Source: Gemmatimonadota bacterium (GTDB taxonomy: Bacteria > Gemmatimonadota > Gemmatimonadetes > Gemmatimonadales > GWC2-71-9). From it: a stretch of 32,410 bases of DNA. Position numbers and translations under genes: made by a program. Numbering within the stretch: the stretch's first letter is position 1; each line of letters starts with the position of its first letter. The stretch spans positions 1-32,410 of the forward strand of contig JACQHC010000128.1 in the NCBI GenBank assembly GCA_016199245.1. The letters are read 5' to 3'. Positions 1-7,877 of the stretch are shown piece by piece. Under the pieces are notes generated by a model that saw only the letters and a program-made list of their open reading frames with translations, ran no database searches and was not told the DNA's origin.

Positions 1-2
1 AT

Positions 3-365
3 CTCGCCGACGTCCGGGCGTGGTACGAGGAGCGGGTGCGCGGCGCCGGCCTCGAACACATCGAACCGCTGTGGGGCGAGCCGCCCATCGAGCTGGTATA
101 CGAGGTCGTGGAGCGGGGCTACCGCGCGCTCATCGTGGGAGTGGACATCCACCGCGGAGCAGCGGCGTTTCTTGGCCGGGAGTTGGATGCGGACATGCTC
201 ACCGCGCTGTCCATCGCGGAAGGACTCGACCCGACCGGCGAGCGGGGGGAGTATCACACGTTCGTGCACGACGGCCCCGCCTTCGCGTCACCCATCCCCA
301 TCCACACGGGACAGGTGTGGGAAGTGAACGGACACCGCTTGCTGGATCTCCTGCCGCGGATGTGA
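3..365 (+). CDS. Dph6-like ATP-pyrophosphatase, 3' part only
   Basis: This is the C-terminal 120 codons of a gene that enters from the left edge; the frame is open to the first base, so the start is outside the window. The motif GERGEYHTFVHDGPAF closely matches the conserved GExGEFHTFVxDGP signature of the diphthine-ammonia ligase / MJ0570-type PP-loop family. The preceding LWGEPPIEL and the GVDIHRGAAAFLGRELDAD stretch also fit that family. In archaea and eukaryotes these enzymes amidate diphthine using ATP and ammonium. Bacteria lack diphthamide, so the bacterial substrate is unknown. The N-terminal PP-loop cannot be checked here. The downstream toxin-antitoxin genes have their own promoter and look unrelated. 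Confidence 0.8.
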   Translation, partial: LADVRAWYEERVRGAGLEHIEPLWGEPPIELVYEVVERGYRALIVGVDIHRGAAAFLGRELDADMLTALSIAEGLDPTGERGEYHTFVHDGPAFASPIPIHTGQVWEVNGHRLLDLLPRM

Positions 366-370
366 ACCCG

Positions 371-399
371 TTGCATGTATTGCAATACATGTTTACATT
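371..399 (+). promoter_or_regulatory. Candidate sigma-70 promoter of the toxin-antitoxin operon
   Basis: TTGCAT at 371-376 and TACATT at 394-399 are separated by 17 bp, inside an AT-rich island just upstream of the antitoxin gene. The rest of the region is strongly GC-rich, so this stands out. The -35 box and spacer overlap a perfect palindrome, as expected for an autoregulated promoter. No transcript evidence is available. Confidence 0.5.
374..391. promoter_or_regulatory. Perfect 18-bp palindromic operator for the RHH antitoxin
   Basis: CATGTATTGCAATACATG is a perfect inverted repeat with no spacer, centred about 47 bp before the antitoxin ATG. CopG/ribbon-helix-helix antitoxins normally bind such palindromes as dimers of dimers and repress their own operon. 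That this antitoxin binds here is inferred from position and symmetry. Confidence 0.65.
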
Positions 400-429
400 T
401 ATCGCTATAGAGTTATCCGAGGTCCAGCC

Positions 430-717
430 ATGAAACGCGTCCCGCTTCAGGTCTATCTTGATCCGCGCGACCAGGCGCAGCTTGAGCGCCTCGCCGCCGG
501 GTTGGGGCTCTCCAAGGCCGAGACCGTTCGCGTGGCGATTCGCCGGTGGGCAATCGAGGCCACGGGGGGAGAGGATCCCGTACTCGATCTCATCGGCACC
601 ATCGACGCACCGCAGCTGCCGGCGGACCTCTCCACGCGGCACGACGAGTATGCCGTGGCGGGATACCCGCGCCGGCAGGTCGCGGAGCGACGCCCGTCGC
701 GGCGCAAGCCGGGGTGA
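430..717 (+). CDS. Ribbon-helix-helix (CopG-like) antitoxin
   Basis: A 95-residue protein with a short beta strand (MKRVPLQVYLD) followed by two helices (DQAQLERLAAGLGLSKAETVRVAIRRW), the classic ribbon-helix-helix DNA-binding fold at residues 1-40. The remaining tail (ATGGEDPVLDLIGTIDAP onward) resembles the toxin-wrapping C-terminus of VapB-type antitoxins. It overlaps the next gene by GTGA, so antitoxin and toxin are probably translationally coupled. Expected role: DNA-binding repressor of its operon and neutraliser of the PIN ribonuclease. The ATG at 430 follows CCGAGGTCC, an acceptable ribosome binding site. The basic C-terminal end (RRQVAERRPSRRKPG) looks unstructured. Confidence 0.85.
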   Translation: MKRVPLQVYLDPRDQAQLERLAAGLGLSKAETVRVAIRRWAIEATGGEDPVLDLIGTIDAPQLPADLSTRHDEYAVAGYPRRQVAERRPSRRKPG

Positions 718-1142
718 CGGGGCAACCCGTCCTGGTGGATACGGGCGCCTGGCTGGCGGCATTTCATCGCCGCGACCAGTACCACGCGCCCGCCGCGGCC
801 GAGCTCCGGCGGCTGCGCACCGCGCGGGCGCGACTGGTCGTGACCAACCTGATCCTTGCCGAGCTGCATCTGCATCTGGTCTACGGCCTGGGACCGCGGC
901 GCGCCGCGGACCACCTGGAGACCTTGAAATCAGATCCGTTGATCGACGAGGTCTTCGCCGATCAGGACTTGCAAGACGCCGCGCTCGCCGACTGGCTTCG
1001 TCACTTCGATGATCACGCGTTTTCCTTTACGGACGCCGTCAGCTTCGCCCTCATGCGCGCCCGGCGCGTTCCCACCGCCTTCACGTTCGACCGCCACTTC
1101 ACGATCGCCGGTTTCCGGACGGTGCCGACGAGCCCCAGATGA
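714..1142 (+). CDS. PIN-domain ribonuclease toxin (VapC-like)
   Basis: The ORF track extends upstream, but the GTG at 714 overlaps the antitoxin TGA and puts the first PIN motif at the N-terminus, giving 142 residues, a normal VapC size. The acidic site is visible: D9 (VLVDTGAW), E50 (ILAELH), D107 (FTDAVSF) and D126 (FTFDRHF). PIN toxins are Mg-dependent endoribonucleases that cut tRNA or rRNA and are held inactive by the cognate antitoxin. All four acidic positions are present, so it should be active if not neutralised. Its stop overlaps the start of the MFS gene by ATGA, which is unusual for a toxin-antitoxin pair. Confidence 0.85.
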   Translation: MTGQPVLVDTGAWLAAFHRRDQYHAPAAAELRRLRTARARLVVTNLILAELHLHLVYGLGPRRAADHLETLKSDPLIDEVFADQDLQDAALADWLRHFDDHAFSFTDAVSFALMRARRVPTAFTFDRHFTIAGFRTVPTSPR

Positions 1143-2356
1143 GCGCCGCGCCGGCCAAGTGGCGCACGCTCGCCTTGCTGGCCGCGGCCCAGCTGCTCGC
1201 CATGGGGCTCTGGTTCTCGGCCAGCGCCGTGGCGCCCGCGCTCACCACGCACTGGGGACTCTCGGGGGCCCAGGCCGCGTGGCTCACGATGGCCGTGCAG
1301 CTCGGTTTCGTAGCCGGCGCATTGCTCTCCGCGCTGCTCAACCTGCCAGATCTCGTGGCGCCGCGCCGCGTGATCGCACTTGGCGCCTGGATCGGGGCCG
1401 CCGTGAACGCGCTCGTTCCCCTGCTGGACGTGTCGTTCGCCGTCGCCGTGGCCGCGCGGTTCGTGACGGGCATGGCGCTGGCGGCGGTGTACCCGCCCGG
1501 CATGAAGATCATCGCTACGTGGACTCGAGAAGATCGCGGGCTCGCGATCGGGATCCTGGTGGGCGCGCTCACGGTGGGCTCGGCCTCGCCCCATTTCTTC
1601 CGCGCGCTCGGCGGCATTGCGGCGTGGCAGCCCGTGATGTACGTGGCGTCCGCGCTGGCGGCGCTGGGCGGCGCGCTGGCCTGGCGCTATGGCGAGCTGG
1701 GGCCGTATCGCGCGCCCACGCCGCGGTTCGAGTGGCGCTACATGGCCCATGCCGTCGCCGACCGCCCGTTGCGCCGCGCCAACGGCGGCTACCTGGGCCA
1801 TATGTGGGAACTCTACGCCATGTGGACCTGGATTCCGCTGTTTCTCGCGTACGCGTACGGCGCGGCCGGCGTGGCGGGCGCCGAGGTTAAAGCATCGTTC
1901 GCAGCGTTCGGCGCGATCGCCGGCGGCGGCGTGGGGTGCGTCGCCGCCGGGTGGCTGGCGGATCGCTGGGGCCGCACGCGAACGACCATCGCCAGCATGG
2001 TGACGAGCGGGGCCTGCGCCCTGCTGATCGGACTACTGATCCCGTTGGGGCCGTGGGTCGTGACCGCGGTCGCACTGGTCTGGGGATTCACCATCGTGGC
2101 GGATTCGGCCCAATTCAGCGCCAGCATCAGCGAGCTCGCCGATCCGCGCTACGTCGGCACGCAGCTCACCACGCAGACGTCCCTGGGCTTTCTGCTCACC
2201 ATCGCATCCATCCAGCTGGTGCCGCTGCTCGTGGACCTGGTGGGCTGGCGCTGGACGTTCGCGTTCCTCGCGCCGGGCCCGGCGTTGGGATCGGTGTCGA
2301 TGTGGCTGCTCAAGAGGTCCGCCGATGCGGCGCGATTGGCCGGCGGGAGAGGGTAG
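1139..2356 (+). CDS. Major facilitator superfamily transporter
   Basis: A 405-residue hydrophobic protein with about twelve membrane segments, starting AAQLLAMGLWFSASAVAPAL, and a central loop GWLADRWGRTRTTIASM that matches MFS motif A at the start of the second six-helix half. The N-terminal half carries LDLPDLVAPRR-like charged loops rather than a textbook motif A. Family members move small solutes or drugs by proton-coupled antiport or symport across the inner membrane; the substrate cannot be told from sequence. The ATG sits in an ATGA overlap with the toxin gene. It ends just before a bidirectional hairpin that separates it from the convergent DUF411 gene. Confidence 0.8.
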   Translation: MSAAPAKWRTLALLAAAQLLAMGLWFSASAVAPALTTHWGLSGAQAAWLTMAVQLGFVAGALLSALLNLPDLVAPRRVIALGAWIGAAVNALVPLLDVSFAVAVAARFVTGMALAAVYPPGMKIIATWTREDRGLAIGILVGALTVGSASPHFFRALGGIAAWQPVMYVASALAALGGALAWRYGELGPYRAPTPRFEWRYMAHAVADRPLRRANGGYLGHMWELYAMWTWIPLFLAYAYGAAGVAGAEVKASFAAFGAIAGGGVGCVAAGWLADRWGRTRTTIASMVTSGACALLIGLLIPLGPWVVTAVALVWGFTIVADSAQFSASISELADPRYVGTQLTTQTSLGFLLTIASIQLVPLLVDLVGWRWTFAFLAPGPALGSVSMWLLKRSADAARLAGGRG

Positions 2357-2364
2357 GATCTGGC

Positions 2365-2393
2365 GGGGTCGACGGCGTTCCACCGTCGACCCC
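2365..2393. terminator. Bidirectional hairpin terminator between convergent genes
   Basis: GGGGTCGACGG and CCGTCGACCCC form a perfect 11-bp stem with a 7-nt loop, located 9 bp after the MFS stop and 11 bp after the end of the convergent DUF411 gene. There is no U-tract on either side, so intrinsic termination may be weak, but position and symmetry fit a shared terminator. Confidence 0.65.
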
Positions 2394-2404
2394 TAGTGGC
2401 CGCG

Positions 2405-2851
2405 TCACCGCACCGCGTAAACGGTGACGTTCCCCTCCTTGTCAAACAGCAGGACGTTGTACCGGTCCTTCCGCGCCCCTTCCATCCCGGGCGCGCCCTG
2501 CGGCATCCCGGGCACGGACATTCCGGCGACCTCGGGCTGCTCAGTGAGAAGCCGCTTGATGAGATCGGCGGGCACGTGGCCTTCCACCACGTAGCCGTTC
2601 ACCACGCCCGTGTGACAGGACTCGACCGCGCTGCCCACACCGTAGCGGCGCTTCACGGGCGCCATGTCTTCGACGTCGTGCGTGGTGACCTTGAACCCCT
2701 GCTCTTGTAGGTAGCCTACCCACTTGGCGCAGCACCCTCAGGTGGGGCTCTTGTAGACCACCATCTCAATCTGCTTCTGCTGCGCCGGCACGAACCCGGC
2801 GGCGCCGGCCAGAGCTACCCCGGCGGCGGCAAGCGTGATCAGGCGAACCAT
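2405..2851 (-). CDS. DUF411 metal-binding protein, candidate selenoprotein (in-frame UGA)
   Basis: The reading frame runs from ATG 2851 (behind GAGGAATC) to TGA 2405, 148 residues if the internal TGA at 2738-2740 is read through. Residues 1-37 are a signal peptide (MVRLITLAAAG...FVPA) plus VVYKSPT. Then comes TGA, then GCCAKWVGYLQEQGFKV. DUF411 proteins carry PTCGCCxxW at exactly this place, so TGA replaces the first Cys, giving PT-U-GCC. The rest is a textbook DUF411 domain: SCHTGVVNGYVVEGHVP, then VPGMPQGAPGM. Both halves are in the same frame, and a hairpin lies 14 nt after the TGA. DUF411 proteins are periplasmic and often linked to copper handling. The alternative is a simple nonsense mutation of TGC or TGT; the intact downstream half argues against old decay. 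The ORF track splits the gene in two. Confidence 0.8.
2707..2723 (-). promoter_or_regulatory. SECIS-like stem-loop downstream of the in-frame UGA
   Basis: On the minus strand GUGGGUA-GGC-UACCUAC folds into a 7-bp stem (one G.U pair) with a GGC triloop. The stem starts 14 nt after the UGA and the loop lies 21 nt after it. Bacterial SECIS elements are short hairpins inside the coding region, with a G at the start of the apical loop and that loop roughly 16-37 nt from UGA, so this fits. It is a by-eye fold, not a scored prediction. Confidence 0.5.
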
Positions 2852-2900
2852 GATTCCTCGCCGTTGAACGGTGACGGGACGCGTTGACAGGTCAGTCAAG

Positions 2901-3404
2901 CTACACGGCGCCGGCGGCGCTGGCAACGAATCCCGCGCGCACGGCGTGGATGTAATCGGTGTACGCCGGCTCGCCGCCCGCCGCCCGCACCGTGCTCGCG
3001 ATTTGCCCGCGGTGGTACGCCGAGTGCAGGAGCACATGGAGCAGAACGTCGCCGACATTGCTCGACCACGACTCGCCTTTCGTGTTGACGTAGTCGCGCG
3101 GCTCGGTGAGAGGGACTTCGTCCAGAGTGCCGAGGATCGCGCGCCACTCGCGGGCGACGTCTTCGGCAATCTCCCCGCATTCCTGGAGCGCAAGCGCGGG
3201 CCAGACCGGCATGCGCTGTGGGCGGCGGACGAGTCGGTCGATCCACAGGCGATCCGCCGCGACGATGTGGGCCATCAGCGCGACCGCGCGCTCAGGCGCG
3301 GGTCCGGCCCCGAGCCCCCGCACAACCTCGCGGTTTGCCCATGCGTCGTAGTCGAATAGTAGGCGCAGATGACGGAGAATAGGCAGATTGTGCACGTCGG
3401 ACAC
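2901..3404 (-). CDS. DinB-family (YfiT-like) four-helix metal protein
   Basis: A 167-residue protein with the DinB pattern: LLFDYDAWANREVV at the N-terminus, MAHIVAADRLWIDRL in the second helix (first metal His), and VLLHVLLHSAYHRGQIAS near the C-terminus (paired His ligands). DinB proteins are four-helix bundles that bind a divalent metal through three histidines; characterised members include thiol transferases using bacillithiol or mycothiol, and many are uncharacterised. Start chosen at ATG 3404 behind GCGAGGTCA. It lies about 50 bp upstream of the DUF411 gene on the same strand and may be co-transcribed with it. Its substrate is not evident. Confidence 0.85.
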   Translation of the reverse strand: MSDVHNLPILRHLRLLFDYDAWANREVVRGLGAGPAPERAVALMAHIVAADRLWIDRLVRRPQRMPVWPALALQECGEIAEDVAREWRAILGTLDEVPLTEPRDYVNTKGESWSSNVGDVLLHVLLHSAYHRGQIASTVRAAGGEPAYTDYIHAVRAGFVASAAGAV

Positions 3405-3450
3405 ATTGACCTCGCCAATGAAGGTTGGGGTTGCTCCGGACAGTGACTGC

Positions 3451-3490
3451 TGATTACCCCTTACCTGTCACCCCTCACGCCTTACCGTCC
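3451..3490. repeat. Short imperfect intergenic repeat, TTACC/TCACC units
   Basis: TGATTACCCC TTACCTGTCA CCCCTCACGC CTTACCGTCC is a run of degenerate 7-10 bp units in the divergent gap between the DinB and glycosidase genes. It resembles the clearer decanucleotide array at 12521-12590 in composition and in placement at a gene boundary. The rest of 3405-3531 shows no convincing promoter. Confidence 0.35.
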
Positions 3491-3531
3491 CGGGTGGCGC
3501 TTCCTCGCGCGCCCATGCAACATTCTGCCCC

Positions 3532-6147
3532 GTGAACGTCCGGTCCGCCACCTCGCGCTCGATGTGTGTCGTCGGAACACTCACGCTCGGGTTTGCGGGT
3601 GCCCTGGTGGCACAGGACCATCCCGCAGTCCCCAGATTCGAGATCGCCGAATCCCCCCTGACGCTCCGCGGCGACGCGCGTCCCCACCAATACCTCGGCG
3701 CCATCGGGCGCCGTGCCGCGTGGCTCGGCACGGAAACGGGGCCCGCCGAGTTGTGGGTCCACCCCTACAAGCTGGCCGACGATTTCCAGCTCACGTTCCG
3801 CATTCCGGATTACGTCGACCCCGTGCGCGGCGTGGACGTGGCCCGCCGGGTCGAGATCCGGCCGGCCCTCACCACGATCACCTACTCGCACGCCACGTTC
3901 ACCGTGCGGCAGCACATCCTGGCGCCGCTGGACGAGGCCGGACTGTTGGTCCTGCTCGACGTCCGAACGCTCCGGCCGCTCGAAATCGGCGTGAGCTTCC
4001 GGATGGTGTTCCAGTACGCCTGGCCGGGCGCGTTCGGCGGTCAATACACGTTCTGGGACGCTGACACGCGGGCGTTCATTCTCTCGGAGAGTCGCCGCCA
4101 GCAGAACGCGATCATCGGGTCGCCCTGGGCAACGGCGGCATCGGACCATCCGGCGCACGCCCTGCCAGACGCGCCCAACACGTTTGTCATCGCGGTGGAC
4201 ACGGCACGGGCGCGATCCGAGTTCATCCCTATTGCGATCGCGGCCGGCACTGGACCGCGGGACAGCGTGCTCGCGATCTACCACCAATTGCTCGCGGGCG
4301 CGGAGAGCCTCTACCGCGCACGGGAATATCACGCACGCCGACTACTGGATGGTTCGGTGGCGATCGATACGCCCGACGACAGCCTCGACCTCGCGCTCGC
4401 GTGGTCCACGCTGGCGTTGGACGAGCAAATGGTCTGCAACCCGGACCTCGGCTGCGGCTTGGTGGCCGGCTGGGGACGCTCCGGCAAGAGCACGCGACCG
4501 GGATTCGGATGGTTCTTCGGCGGCGACGCGGCGGTCAACTCGCTGGCCATGGACGCGGTCGGGCTGTGGTCGCCGGTGGCGGAAGGCCTGCGGTTCCTCG
4601 CCCGGTACCAACGTGCCGACGGCAAGATCCCTCACGAGATCTCGCAGGCCGCCGCGCGGATTCCCTGGTTCACCGACTTCCCGTATGCGTACTACCACGC
4701 CGACACGACGCCCTACTGGATCCTGGCGGTGTGGCGCTACTGGCGCGCGAGCGGAGACGAGGCCCTGCTCCGGGACCTCTGGCCCGCGGTCAAGAAGGGA
4801 TACGCGTGGTGCAAGACAACGGAAACCGACGGGGACGGCATCATCGAGAACACCACTGGGGGGCTCGGAGCGATCGAAGTCGGGGCGATCGGGGAGGGTA
4901 TCCACCAGGACATCTACCTCGCGTCCGTCTGGATCGAGGCGCTCGCCGCCGTGCGCGACATGGCCGGCACACTGCGCGAACGCGCGCTGGCCGACGAGAC
5001 CGCCCGCCTGCGCGAGACCGCGCTCGCCACGCTGAACCGCAGGTACTGGCGCGAAGCCGAGGGGCATCACGCCTTCGGGATCCTCCGCTCGGGCGAGACC
5101 AACAACACCCTGACCGTCTGGCCCGCCACCGCCGCGGCGTTCGGCGCGCTCGAACCGGAGCGCGCGCGGCGCACGCTGGCACGGCTCGCCTCGGACGTCA
5201 TCTCCGCCGATTGGGGCGCCCGGATGCTCTCGACCGCCAGCCCGCTCTACGACCCGATGCACTACAACATGGGCGCGGTCTGGCCATTCGTTACCGGATT
5301 CGTGATCTGGGGCCAGTACAACTACGATCGCCCCTGGGCGGGGTTCCCGCTGCTCGACGCGTTGAAGCGACTCACCTTCCACTGGGCGCCGGGACGGCAT
5401 CCCGAGCTGCTGTCGGGACGGTTCTATCGTCCGCTTGATACGGCCGTGCCGCATCAGTTCTTCGCCACGTCCATGCTCGTTTCACCGCTGATGTACGGGC
5501 TGCTGGGCTGGGAACCGGACGCGCCGCGCCGTCGAGCCGTCCTCGCTCCGCAGCTGCCGCCGAACTGGCCACGCGCCGGGGTGGATCGGTTGCGGGTCGG
5601 CGGCGCCAGTGTCTCCGCCGCGGTCGAACAATCTGCGGGCCGGCAGGTGATTCGCCTGTCTGCCAACGGCGGACCCGTAGACGTCATCGTCACGCCCGTG
5701 CTGCCGCCCGGAGCGGGGGCGTCGCGCGTGACGCTCGACGGCGCCGCGCGCGAGGTAACGCCGCAGCCCGGACTCCGTCCGGACCGGCCCGGATTCGTAG
5801 TGAGCGTGGACCGGGCAGTCCGCACCGTGGAAATCACCTGGCGGGGCGGCCTCACGGTAGCGCCGCCGATCGTGGCGCTGACGCCCGGCCAGGAGAGCGA
5901 GGGGCTCCGCGTGCTGGATTTCCAGTCAGCGGGCGAGACGTGGTCACTCGATCTCGAGGGCGCCGCGGGCAGAACGTATGAGGTGACGTTGCATGGCGTG
6001 CCAGTCCGCCCGAACCTCGCAGGCGAGGTTACCGTGGTGCGACGCGAAGCGGCGCAAACCACGCTCGCGGTGCGCTTCCCCTCCGGCAGCGGGCGGCGGG
6101 CGCTGACCGTCACGCTCACGCCCGATGGACGAGAGGGGTCCCGGTGA
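3532..6147 (+). CDS. Exported six-hairpin glycosidase, debranching-enzyme/GH63-like
   Basis: An 871-residue protein. Residues 1-28 form a signal peptide (basic start, CVVGTLTLGFAGALVAQ), so it probably acts outside the cytoplasm. Residues about 35-270 look like a beta-rich N-terminal domain. Residues about 285-660 form an alpha/alpha six-barrel with FGWFFGGDAAVNSLAMDAVGLW, ARYQRADGKIPHEISQ, ETDGDGIIENT and HYNMGAVWPFVTGF, typical of amylo-alpha-1,6-glucosidase and GH63/GH15-like enzymes. The last 200 residues are beta-rich. Acidic residues in GGDAA and DGDGIIE are candidate catalytic positions. GTG at 3532 keeps a proper signal peptide; ATG 3562 is an alternative and neither has a clear Shine-Dalgarno. 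It overlaps the adenine deaminase gene by GTGA. Substrate unknown. Confidence 0.75.
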   Translation: MNVRSATSRSMCVVGTLTLGFAGALVAQDHPAVPRFEIAESPLTLRGDARPHQYLGAIGRRAAWLGTETGPAELWVHPYKLADDFQLTFRIPDYVDPVRGVDVARRVEIRPALTTITYSHATFTVRQHILAPLDEAGLLVLLDVRTLRPLEIGVSFRMVFQYAWPGAFGGQYTFWDADTRAFILSESRRQQNAIIGSPWATAASDHPAHALPDAPNTFVIAVDTARARSEFIPIAIAAGTGPRDSVLAIYHQLLAGAESLYRAREYHARRLLDGSVAIDTPDDSLDLALAWSTLALDEQMVCNPDLGCGLVAGWGRSGKSTRPGFGWFFGGDAAVNSLAMDAVGLWSPVAEGLRFLARYQRADGKIPHEISQAAARIPWFTDFPYAYYHADTTPYWILAVWRYWRASGDEALLRDLWPAVKKGYAWCKTTETDGDGIIENTTGGLGAIEVGAIGEGIHQDIYLASVWIEALAAVRDMAGTLRERALADETARLRETALATLNRRYWREAEGHHAFGILRSGETNNTLTVWPATAAAFGALEPERARRTLARLASDVISADWGARMLSTASPLYDPMHYNMGAVWPFVTGFVIWGQYNYDRPWAGFPLLDALKRLTFHWAPGRHPELLSGRFYRPLDTAVPHQFFATSMLVSPLMYGLLGWEPDAPRRRAVLAPQLPPNWPRAGVDRLRVGGASVSAAVEQSAGRQVIRLSANGGPVDVIVTPVLPPGAGASRVTLDGAAREVTPQPGLRPDRPGFVVSVDRAVRTVEITWRGGLTVAPPIVALTPGQESEGLRVLDFQSAGETWSLDLEGAAGRTYEVTLHGVPVRPNLAGEVTVVRREAAQTTLAVRFPSGSGRRALTVTLTPDGREGSR

Positions 6148-7868
6148 CGCTCGAGCTTCCCGACCTGTTGCGCCGCGCGCGCGGCGACGAGCCCGCCGAC
6201 CTGCTGCTCAAGAACGCGCAGGTCGTCAACGTGTTCGCCGGTGAGGTCCATGCGGCCGACGTCGCGATCGCCGGCTCCACGATCGTCGGCGTGGGCAGCG
6301 GGTGGGAGGCGCGGCAGGTCGTCGACCTCGAAGGCCGGCACGTCGCGCCCGGGTTCATCGATGCCCACGTTCACATCGAAAGCGCGATGGTGCCGCCACG
6401 CGAGTTCGCCCGAGCCGTCGTGCCGCGGGGCGTCACGACCGCGGTGACCGACCCGCACGAGATCGCCAACGTCTCTGGGCTCACCGGTATCCGTTTCATG
6501 CTGGCCAACGCGCGCGGCGCGCCGTTCACCATGTTCGTGAACGCGTCTTCCTGCGTGCCCGCCACGCACATGGAGACGTCAGGGGCGGCACTCACGGCCG
6601 CCGACCTCGCGAGCCTCCGCGAGGAGCCGGAGGTGCTCGGGCTCGCCGAGGTGATGAACTTCCCGGGCGTGGTGTTCGGCGACCCAGATGTCTTGGCCAA
6701 GCTCGCAGTCTTCCGGGACCGCGTGATAGACGGGCATTGCCCCGGCCTGTCGGGCCGCCAGCTCAACGCGTACGCGGCGACGGGCATCAGCTCCGACCAC
6801 GAGTGCACCACGGTAGAGGAGGCGCGCGAGAAGCTCCGCCTGGGCATGACCATCTTCCTGCGTGAGGCGACCAACGCGCACAACCTGCAGACGTTGCTCC
6901 CGCTCGTCACGCGGGACAACGAACGCCGGTTCTGCTTCTGCACCGACGACCGCGTCCCCGCGGACCTGCTGACCGAGGGATCCATCGACCATCTGGTGCG
7001 CCTGGCCATCGCCGCGGGGCTCTCGCCGGTGACGGCGATCCGGATGGCCACGCTGAACGTCGCCGAGCACTTTCGCCTGCGCGACCGCGGAGCCGTGGCG
7101 CCGGGCCGGCGGGCGGACCTCATCGTGTTCGACGACCTCGCGTGTCCCCAGCCGGACCTCGTGTACGTGAGTGGCCAACTCGTCGCGAGCGGAGGTCGCC
7201 TGCTCGACGGCACTACTGCCCCTCATGCCGCTCATGCCGCTGTTTCCAACACCGTCCACGTCGACTGGTCCCGCGTAGACCTGCGCATTCCCGCCGCAGG
7301 AAAGCGCGTGCGGGTGGTCGGCGCGATTCCCGATCAGATCGTGACCGGGCACGAGATCATGGACGCCAAGGTGGAGAGCGGCGAAGCTGTGGCGGATCCG
7401 GCACGAGACCTGTTGAAGATGGCCGTGATCGAGCGACACGGCCGGCGTGGCAGCGTGGGCCGCGGATTCGTCAAAGGGGTCGGCCTCTCGCGCGGCGCCA
7501 TCGCCGGCACGGTGGCGCACGACCATCACAATCTCGTCGTGATCGGCGCCGACGACGTATCGATGCTGACCGCCGCGCGGGCGGTCGCCGCGGCGGGCGG
7601 GGGACAGGCCGTCGCCGAAGCAGACCAGGTGCGGGCGCTGCTTCCGCTCCCGATCGCGGGGCTGATGTCGGACCTTCCCATCGAAACCGTGCGGGATCGC
7701 ATGGCGGACCTGATCGGCGCCGCGCGCGCCCTCGGCAGCCGGTTGCACGATCCGTTCATGGCGATGAGCTTTCTCGCGCTGGAAGTGATCCCGAAACTCA
7801 AGCTGACCGACATCGGCCTGGTGGACGTCGAGCGCTTCGCCCCGGTTCCCCTGTTCATCGAGGACTAA
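6144..7868 (+). CDS. ade: Adenine deaminase
   Basis: A 574-residue amidohydrolase that converts adenine to hypoxanthine and ammonia. It matches the Ade family along its length: DLLLKNAQVVNVFAGEV (beta domain), GFIDAHVHIESAMVPP with the HxH metal ligands, VTDPHEIANVSG, EVMNFPGVV, DGHCPGLSG, SSDHECTT and FCTDDR in the barrel. The adenine-deaminase C-terminal domain follows (SRGAIAGTVAHDHHNLVVIG, GLMSDLPIE). Start is the GTG overlapping the stop of the upstream glycosidase; it would be read as fMet. Nine bases separate it from hpt. Together the two genes salvage adenine to IMP. The metal ligands appear intact. Confidence 0.95.
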   Translation: MTLELPDLLRRARGDEPADLLLKNAQVVNVFAGEVHAADVAIAGSTIVGVGSGWEARQVVDLEGRHVAPGFIDAHVHIESAMVPPREFARAVVPRGVTTAVTDPHEIANVSGLTGIRFMLANARGAPFTMFVNASSCVPATHMETSGAALTAADLASLREEPEVLGLAEVMNFPGVVFGDPDVLAKLAVFRDRVIDGHCPGLSGRQLNAYAATGISSDHECTTVEEAREKLRLGMTIFLREATNAHNLQTLLPLVTRDNERRFCFCTDDRVPADLLTEGSIDHLVRLAIAAGLSPVTAIRMATLNVAEHFRLRDRGAVAPGRRADLIVFDDLACPQPDLVYVSGQLVASGGRLLDGTTAPHAAHAAVSNTVHVDWSRVDLRIPAAGKRVRVVGAIPDQIVTGHEIMDAKVESGEAVADPARDLLKMAVIERHGRRGSVGRGFVKGVGLSRGAIAGTVAHDHHNLVVIGADDVSMLTAARAVAAAGGGQAVAEADQVRALLPLPIAGLMSDLPIETVRDRMADLIGAARALGSRLHDPFMAMSFLALEVIPKLKLTDIGLVDVERFAPVPLFIED

Positions 7869-7877
7869 CCACCTGTC

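Noticed and set aside
2738-3193. 151-codon minus ORF given as a separate gene in the track
   Set aside because: Only its last 37 codons are coding (the DUF411 N-terminus); the rest is out of frame with the DinB gene it covers.
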